This document shows positions 59,115 through 64,000 of a stretch of 64,000 bases of DNA, piece by piece; position 1 is the first letter of the stretch; every line of letters starts with the position of its first letter. Under the pieces are notes generated by a model. The model had not been told where the DNA came from. It saw only the letters and a list, made by a program, of their open reading frames with translations, and did no database searches. Source of the stretch: Microbacterium galbinum (GTDB taxonomy: Bacteria > Actinomycetota > Actinomycetes > Actinomycetales > Microbacteriaceae); NCBI RefSeq assembly GCF_023091225.1, contig NZ_JAHWXM010000001.1, positions 2,315,913 through 2,379,912 of the forward strand. The letters run 5' to 3'. The position numbers and the translations under genes are program-made.

Positions 59115-59772
59115 GGATCGGTTCGACCGCCCGCCGCTGCGTGCGCATCCACACGATGAAACCGACCGCGGTGAACCCGCCGTAGAACACGTACATGAGT
59201 CCGGTGGCGTAATAGCCCGAGCTGAACAGCAGCGGCACGCCCACCACGTCGACGGCGATCCAGATCAGCCAGAACTCGGTCCACCCCTTGGCCATGCCGT
59301 AGGTCGCGAGCAGCGAGCCGACGAAGGTCCAGGCGTCGGCCCAGACGGGCTCCCACGAACCGAGCGCCCGGAAGAGCGGGGTCAGCGCGACGGTGCCGAT
59401 CACCAGGGCGAGCACCAGTCCGATGCGCGCTCCGGTCGGCGCCCACCGCGGCTGGATCCGACCACCCTCGGCCTGACGCCAGCGCACCCACCCGTAGATC
59501 GCGACGGCGATGAACATCACCTGGCGTCCGGCCTGCCCGAGCAGGTGCGGCAGCGAGTGGTCGGGGCTGAGCACCGAGCCGAGGAAGACGGTCAGCAGCA
59601 GCACGTTGCCGATGATGCCGACGGGCCAGGCCCAGATGCGCCGGCGCATCCCGCCGATCGCGCTCGCGAGACCGAAGGCGTTTCCGACGACCTCGCGCAC
59701 GAGGAGCGTCTGCCCGCCGGGCAGCACCCAGTTCGAGTTGAACGCCTCGACGAGCCAGTTCAGAGGATCCAT
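59023..59772 (-). CDS. pnuC: Nicotinamide riboside/mononucleotide transporter PnuC
   Basis: 249 residues, about seven helices. Family motifs: NAFGLASAIGGMRRRIWAWP, VGIIGNVLLLTV, YGWVRWRQ, WIAVDVVGVPLLFSSGYYAT and GLMYVFYGG. Imports nicotinamide riboside or a related NAD precursor. ATG 59772 lies two bases beyond the stop of the acetyltransferase. Its stop lies inside the convergent gene at 58671. Confidence 0.9.
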   Translation of the reverse strand: MDPLNWLVEAFNSNWVLPGGQTLLVREVVGNAFGLASAIGGMRRRIWAWPVGIIGNVLLLTVFLGSVLSPDHSLPHLLGQAGRQVMFIAVAIYGWVRWRQAEGGRIQPRWAPTGARIGLVLALVIGTVALTPLFRALGSWEPVWADAWTFVGSLLATYGMAKGWTEFWLIWIAVDVVGVPLLFSSGYYATGLMYVFYGGFTAVGFIVWMRTQRRAVEPILTAQTGLIPVQKSVQKKSARGSAARPPAAD

Positions 59773-59774
59773 GC

Positions 59775-60293
59775 TCAGGATGCCGGTGCGGGGGTGGCCC
59801 GCTCGTCGAGCGTGAGCTGCAGGAAGGTGAGGTCGAGCCAGCGTCCGAACTTGGCGCCGACCTGCGGCATCCGCCCCACCTCGACGAAGCCGAGCTTCTC
59901 GTGCAGGGCGATCGAGGCGGCGTTGCCGCTCTCGACGGCGGCGACCATGACGTGCACGCCCTGGGCTCGGGCCCGTTCGATCAGCGCGGTCAGCAGGGCG
60001 CGTCCGATGCCGCGTCCGTGCTGCCCCTCGCGCACGTAGACCGAGTGCTCGACCGTGTGCCGATAACCGCTGTGCGGGCGCCACCGACCGAACGACGCGT
60101 AGCCGAGCACGCCCGTGTCATCCGTGGCGACGATCACCGGGAATCCGTCGCACGAACGCTCGCCCAGCCACGCGGCCCGGTCGTCGACGTCGACGGAGTC
60201 CTCGTTCCAGATCGCGGTCGTGTGCGCCACGGCGTGGTTGTGTATCTCGGTGAGCGCCTCGAGGTCGGCGACTCCGGCATCCCTGATCTGCAC
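59775..60293 (-). CDS. GNAT acetyltransferase (phosphinothricin acetyltransferase-like)
   Basis: 172 residues, GTG 60293 after AGGAGAACCCC. Pat family pattern: HNHAVAHTTAIWNEDSVDVD, then EHSVYVREGQHGRGIGRALL (acetyl-CoA loop) and SIALHEKLGFVEVGRMPQVG. Detoxifies methionine sulfoximine or phosphinothricin-like amines in relatives. Just upstream of pnuC on the same strand. Confidence 0.9.
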   Translation of the reverse strand: MQIRDAGVADLEALTEIHNHAVAHTTAIWNEDSVDVDDRAAWLGERSCDGFPVIVATDDTGVLGYASFGRWRPHSGYRHTVEHSVYVREGQHGRGIGRALLTALIERARAQGVHVMVAAVESGNAASIALHEKLGFVEVGRMPQVGAKFGRWLDLTFLQLTLDERATPAPAS

Positions 60294-60339
60294 GGGGTTC
60301 TCCTGGGTCTGCGCTGCGGGAAGCGCATCGCCGACGGTA

Positions 60340-61263
60340 TCAGGATGCGGCGACGTCGGTGCGCCAGTGCGACAGCTTGTGCGGGTTCATCATGATCCAC
60401 ACGCGGGTCACCGCCCCGTCGGTGACGCCGAGGTTCACGACGCTGACGACCTCGTCGTACTCGCGGAACAGCAGCGCGATCCCGTCACCGGTCTCGATCT
60501 CCTCCAGTTGCATATCGGGGCGCTTCGCCGCGATCCCGAGCAGGAACCGGGCCACGCGATCGGCGCCGGACACGACGTTGAGCGCCGCGCGCACGACCCC
60601 GCCGCCGTCGCTGTGCAGCTCGACGTCGGGGGCGAGCACCCGCAGCAACTGCTCGATACCGCCCGAACGGCTCGCATGCTGGAACGCCCGCACCACCCGA
60701 TCGTGCTCGGCGCGCGGCACCGCGCTCGTACGGTTCTCCCGCACGTGCCGCCGTGCCGCGGTCGCGAGCTGACGCACGGCCGCCGCCGAGCGTCCGAGGA
60801 TCTCGGCGATCTCGGGGAACGGCACGTCGAAGATGTCGTGCAGCACGAACGCGACCCGCTCGGCCGGCGTCATCGACTCCAGCACCACGAGCAGCGCGGT
60901 CGACACCGACTCATCGAGCGCGACCCGCTCCAACGGGTCGTCGAGGGCGACGGATGCCGGGGCGATCCGCTCCCCACCCACGAACAGGTCGAGCGGCACC
61001 GGTTCGGGCAGCCACTGCCCGACGTACTGCTCGCGTCGTCGCCGCGCCGAGGTCAGCAGGTCGAGCGAGATGCGGCTCGCGACCGTGGTGAGCCACCCGG
61101 GCGGGTTGAGGATGCCGGAGCGCTCGGCATCCGTCAGGCGATACCAGCGCACGTACGTCTCCTGCACGACGTCTTCGGCATCGGCAAGGGTTCCCGTCAT
61201 GCGATAGGCGAGGGAAGTGAGACGGCGCCGTTCGCCGAACACGTCGTCCTGGTCGTCGTCCAC
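60340..61263 (-). CDS. sigJ: ECF41-type RNA polymerase sigma factor SigJ
   Basis: 307 residues from GTG 61263, after the strong GAGGAG. Sigma-2: LTSLAYRMTGTLADAEDVVQ and ETYVRWY. Sigma-4: MTPAERVAFVLHDIFDVPFP and IAEILGRSAAAVRQLATAAR. The three ECF41 signatures are present: WLPEP in the linker, DGGG in the C-terminal SnoaL-like domain, and NPHKL near the end. That domain replaces an anti-sigma factor as internal regulator. Divergent from an NAD-binding epimerase at 61394, the usual ECF41 partner type. Confidence 0.92.
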   Translation of the reverse strand: MDDDQDDVFGERRRLTSLAYRMTGTLADAEDVVQETYVRWYRLTDAERSGILNPPGWLTTVASRISLDLLTSARRRREQYVGQWLPEPVPLDLFVGGERIAPASVALDDPLERVALDESVSTALLVVLESMTPAERVAFVLHDIFDVPFPEIAEILGRSAAAVRQLATAARRHVRENRTSAVPRAEHDRVVRAFQHASRSGGIEQLLRVLAPDVELHSDGGGVVRAALNVVSGADRVARFLLGIAAKRPDMQLEEIETGDGIALLFREYDEVVSVVNLGVTDGAVTRVWIMMNPHKLSHWRTDVAAS

Positions 61264-61393
61264 GGGTTCTCCTCGTCGGGGCACTCTCGAAGACGGGTGC
61301 TCTCGAAGACTACCGACCTCACACTCGCGCCCACTGCATCGTCGGACCTGTGACAGGGTGACGCGCAGGGCACCCCGAACGAGAGGAACACCC

Positions 61394-62146
61394 ATGAGGA
61401 TCGCCGTCGCCGGAGGCACCGGAACCGTCGGACGCCACGTCACCCGCACCGCCCGCGAGGCCGGGCACGATGTCGTCGTGCTCTCGCGCGCGAGCGGGGC
61501 GAACGTGCTCACCGGTGAGGGGGTGACCGAGGCGCTCGCCGGAGTGGATGCCGTCATCGACGTCACCAGCATCATGACGCTGTCGGAGAAGAGGGCGCGG
61601 GACTTCTTCTCGACCGGCACGCGCACCCTGCTCGCGGCCGAAGCGGAGGTCGGGGTCGCGCACCACGTGGCGCTCTCGATCGTGGGGATCGACGGCATCG
61701 ACACCGCGTACTACGCGGCGAAGCTCGCCCAGGAACGGGCGGTCGCGGCGGGCACGATCCCGCACACCATCGTGCGCGCCGCGCAGTTCCACGAGTTCGC
61801 GGGGCAGGTGCTCGCGCAGATCGCCGGCCGCTTCGCGGTCGCGCCGCGCACGCTCATGCGCCCCGTGGCCGCCCGCGAGGTCGCCGCTCACGTGGTGCGG
61901 GTGGCCGAGGCGGGGCCGGTGGGGCGCGCGCAGGATCTCGTGGGTCCGCGCGATGAGACGCTCGTCGACGTCGCCCGGCGGCAGCTCGCCTTCGACGGCA
62001 TCCGTCGGCGGGTGCTCGACGTGAAGCTGCCCGGCGCCTACGGTCGGGGGCTGGCGTCCGGGTTGCTGCGCGGCGGACCCGACGCGCTGCAGGGCGCGAT
62101 CACGTTCGACGAATGGCTGCACAGCCCGGATCACGCGCGCGGCTGA
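61394..62146 (+). CDS. NmrA-like NAD(P)-binding protein, ECF41 partner
   Basis: 250 residues, atypical extended SDR. Dinucleotide motif IAVAGGTGTVGRHVTRTA at the N-terminus, then DVTSIMTLSEKRARDFF and YYAAKLAQERAVAAGTIPH (Tyr/Lys). Carboxymuconolactone decarboxylases, oxidoreductases or epimerases of this kind are the standard neighbours and targets of ECF41 sigma factors. GAGAGGAACACCC precedes ATG. Confidence 0.88.
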   Translation: MRIAVAGGTGTVGRHVTRTAREAGHDVVVLSRASGANVLTGEGVTEALAGVDAVIDVTSIMTLSEKRARDFFSTGTRTLLAAEAEVGVAHHVALSIVGIDGIDTAYYAAKLAQERAVAAGTIPHTIVRAAQFHEFAGQVLAQIAGRFAVAPRTLMRPVAAREVAAHVVRVAEAGPVGRAQDLVGPRDETLVDVARRQLAFDGIRRRVLDVKLPGAYGRGLASGLLRGGPDALQGAITFDEWLHSPDHARG

Positions 62147-62198
62147 GGTCGGGAGGGCCTCTCTGGAGCGCACGCGCAGAATGTGCTCAGATGGAGGC

Positions 62199-62900
62199 AT
62201 GAGCACCGTCGACCCCGATGCGGCCCGCCGCGCACGAGCCGCTCGAGTTCCGACCATCAAGGATCTCTTCGTTCCCGGCATCCTCGCCTTCGCCGGCGCG
62301 GGCGGTCTGATGACGTGCGTGCTCATGATGGCGCGTGAGCCCGCGGCCGACGAGGTGTCGGCGCACACCGGGTGGCTGCTGGTGGCGATGACGGGCGCCC
62401 TGATCGGCGGTCTCGCGGCGATCGCCGGTCTGATCTTCTGGGTACGGCTCTCGGTCAAGAACCTCCGTCTCCCGGGGTGGGCCGCGCCGATCGCGCTCGT
62501 GACCGCGGGTGCGGGAGTCGGTTGCCTGCTGAACGCCGGACCGATCGTTCTCGGCGTCTCCCTCCTCGGCGTGAGCGTGCTGTTCGCCCTGCTCGCCGTC
62601 GTGGGTCTGCGTCGTCGTACGATGCAGGCGAGTACCGAGGAGGAGATCGTGCGCGGTTCCGATCCGGTCGACGGAACGGTGACGAATCAGGGCTACACGC
62701 ACTTCGGTGAGTCGACGCGCATCCTCACCGCTGTCACCTACTCCTTCGTCGACGGCCAGGGCACGCAGCGCTTCGTTCGTCGCGGCGCGGTCATCGACGT
62801 CGCCGATCCGCTCGTCGAGGGCGAATCCGTCGACGTCTGGTTCGACCGGATGAACCCCGCCGACGAGAAGCGCATCGTCGTTCGCCGTCGGCGCGGCTGA
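62199..62900 (+). CDS. DUF3592-like membrane protein
   Basis: 233 residues from ATG 62199 (TGGAGGC). A basic N-terminus is followed by about four helices (FVPGILAFAGAGGLMTCVLM; AMTGALIGGLAAIAGLIFW). The C-terminal soluble domain (GTVTNQGYTHFGEST, then TAVTYSFVDGQGTQRF and DVWFDRMNPADEKRI) resembles the beta-rich DUF3592 core. Function unknown. Confidence 0.68.
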   Translation: MSTVDPDAARRARAARVPTIKDLFVPGILAFAGAGGLMTCVLMMAREPAADEVSAHTGWLLVAMTGALIGGLAAIAGLIFWVRLSVKNLRLPGWAAPIALVTAGAGVGCLLNAGPIVLGVSLLGVSVLFALLAVVGLRRRTMQASTEEEIVRGSDPVDGTVTNQGYTHFGESTRILTAVTYSFVDGQGTQRFVRRGAVIDVADPLVEGESVDVWFDRMNPADEKRIVVRRRRG

Positions 62901-62921
62901 GCCGGCCGGCATCCGCCCGAC

Positions 62922-63860
62922 TCAGGCGGTGAGCGTCGGGAACGTCCAGCTCCCGTCGAGCACCTCGGCGCGCGGGCGGTACAGTCGCACGAGGTAGTTC
63001 CACCCCTCGGGCGTCGGGATGACGTTCGGCGTGCCCGTGGGCCAGTCGCCGAAGTGCACCGTCACCGATCCGTCGGGGTTCTTCTCGGCGGTGATGTCGT
63101 TCACCGTGTAGGCGTCCGCCGCGTTCGGTTCGAAGAAGCCCTCGGCGTTGTAGACCGAGATCGACCAGAAGCCGTCGACCGGCACGTCGCCGACCGTCAG
63201 CTCGTAGGTGCCGAGGGGAAGGCGCGGGTTCGTGCCGAAGTACGTGGCCTCGCTCGTCGGGAGTCCGCCCCATCCCGCGGCCGTGCCGAGCAGGTGGCGC
63301 ACCGGGTCGACCTCGTCGGCGTGCCCGAAGGTGCGCTCGAAGCCGGTCATCCGCCCCGCCAACGTGAGCAGTGCCGACCGGGTCTCGTCGAACGAGGCCG
63401 TGTCGTAGTCGGGCATCTCGAACGGCACGGCCGAGGCGCTCCGCAGCGCGATCGCATCCTGCAGGACCCCGACGGCCGCCACGTCGGCGGGGTCGGCCGG
63501 ATCGACGAGAATGCGGATCGCGAGGGCGACGTAGGGGGAGCCGAACTCCTCCACCGAGAGCTCGTGCTCACCGGGGGAGTGGAAGACGCGGTTGACGTAG
63601 TGGTCGGCGTTCACGACCATCGCCGAGAGGTAGCGGTCGCCGGCATCCGGCAGCGTGAACGAGGCGCCCTGCGAGATGTCGACGATGGCGAAGCTGTAGA
63701 GGGTGTCGCGGTTGAGGCGGATGACGGTCTGCTTGTCGATCGCGGCCGGTTCGCGGTTGTGCGAGAACGTGTTGATGCCGCCCGCATCGCGCTGCAGGTC
63801 GGCGAACATGCGGTCGTTCTCGGCGCGGACGAAGTTGTCGGCATTCACCAGGGTGCTCAC
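62922..63860 (-). CDS. DUF1254/DUF1214 protein
   Basis: 312 residues, GTG start at 63860. N-terminal DUF1254 part: ENDRMFADLQRDAGGINTFS and NRDTLYSFAIVDISQGASFT. C-terminal DUF1214 part: GDVPVDGFWSISVYNAEGFF and NPDGSVTVHFGDWPTGTPNV. No signal peptide, so cytoplasmic. Two-domain members have a beta-rich fold and unknown function. Confidence 0.88.
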   Translation of the reverse strand: MSTLVNADNFVRAENDRMFADLQRDAGGINTFSHNREPAAIDKQTVIRLNRDTLYSFAIVDISQGASFTLPDAGDRYLSAMVVNADHYVNRVFHSPGEHELSVEEFGSPYVALAIRILVDPADPADVAAVGVLQDAIALRSASAVPFEMPDYDTASFDETRSALLTLAGRMTGFERTFGHADEVDPVRHLLGTAAGWGGLPTSEATYFGTNPRLPLGTYELTVGDVPVDGFWSISVYNAEGFFEPNAADAYTVNDITAEKNPDGSVTVHFGDWPTGTPNVIPTPEGWNYLVRLYRPRAEVLDGSWTFPTLTA

Positions 63861-63912
63861 ACGCCCGATTGTGGCAGAGCGGCTCCGCGACGGGAACCCT
63901 CGTCGGCGAATG

Positions 63913-64000
63913 TCAGGCGTGGACGTCGGCGGGGGATTCCTCGCCCTCGTGGAAGTTCGGCTTCTTGCCGAAGACTTTCGCGATCCCGAGCACGATCCCG
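63913..64000 (-). CDS. 3' end of an unidentified gene (cut by window edge)
   Basis: The leftward frame ends at TGA 63913-63915 and is open to the edge, giving 28 residues that end KKPNFHEGEESPADVHA. A hydrophobic segment (GIVLGIAKVFG) followed by a charged tail suggests the C-terminus of a membrane protein. Too short to assign. Confidence 0.55.
   Translation of the reverse strand, partial: GIVLGIAKVFGKKPNFHEGEESPADVHA

Noticed and set aside
61349..61355. TGTCACA (complement strand) as an ECF41 -35 element before sigJ
   Set aside because: No CGTC -10 at 16-17 bases, and the surrounding CCTGTGACAGG is itself nearly palindromic, so it may be a different site or chance.

Overview
High-GC actinobacterial chromosome, most likely Microbacterium or a close relative in the Microbacteriaceae. 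Supporting signs are the strong G/C third-codon bias, frequent GTG starts, ATGA-coupled operons, leaderless genes of the form TANNNT-(6-7 nt)-ATG, a chaplin-like repeat protein, an ECF41 sigma factor, and several regulator families expanded in soil actinobacteria. I see no rRNA, tRNA, CRISPR array, transposase or phage gene. Gene order, strand switching and base composition look like ordinary chromosome with many small metabolic islands.

Layout. 1-2460: two secreted surface proteins, a partial cysteine-free chaplin-like repeat protein and a valine-rich repeat protein. 2461-4385: a cluster of DnaA boxes followed by dnaB. 4398-10741: a LysM-like anchored protein, a CitA/CitB-type two-component system facing a CitMHS citrate transporter, and a Ser/Thr kinase. 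10744-18710: small membrane proteins, a TetR/EamA divergent pair with a clear operator, a phosphoesterase, an SDR and a GH15 hydrolase. 18806-24398: a GntR regulator and a tightly coupled five-gene operon whose gene set fits D-apionate to L-erythrulose to D-erythrose-4-phosphate catabolism. 24660-30163: DUF427 plus a peptide/nickel-type ABC importer. 30668-32363: a short catalase and a second DUF427 protein. 32626-37677: a likely sulfur-scavenging operon of three flavin-dependent monooxygenases and an O-acetylhomoserine sulfhydrylase-like enzyme. 37763-41486: a DHFR-like protein, an S4 protein and an OmpR-type two-component system with an anchored PepSY-like protein. 41660-48068: a sugar ABC importer, a YbbE/AmiE-like serine hydrolase, an RpiR/MurR regulator and a NamZ (DUF1343) enzyme, together a probable muropeptide salvage locus. 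48185-63860: acetyltransferases, CMD/cupin/alcohol dehydrogenase genes, several HTH regulators, a transferase-TetR-MFS operon, PnuC, SigJ (ECF41) and its NAD-binding partner. A cut gene ends the window.

The most unusual signal is not a gene. At least eight intergenic elements of about 75-90 bp (30366, 30463, 48083, 48834, 52495, 52592, 52704, 58520) share one architecture: a 9-18 bp terminal inverted repeat containing ACTC-GGA-type sequence, plus an inner stem in most copies. Arms differ between copies but each arm matches its own partner, so pairing is conserved while sequence is not. They sit just 3' of genes, occur in pairs or triplets, and one supplies the stop codon of its neighbour. A second repeat family forms 82-87 bp near-perfect palindromes (15178, 24418; truncated at 41579). 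No mobilising enzyme is visible in the window.
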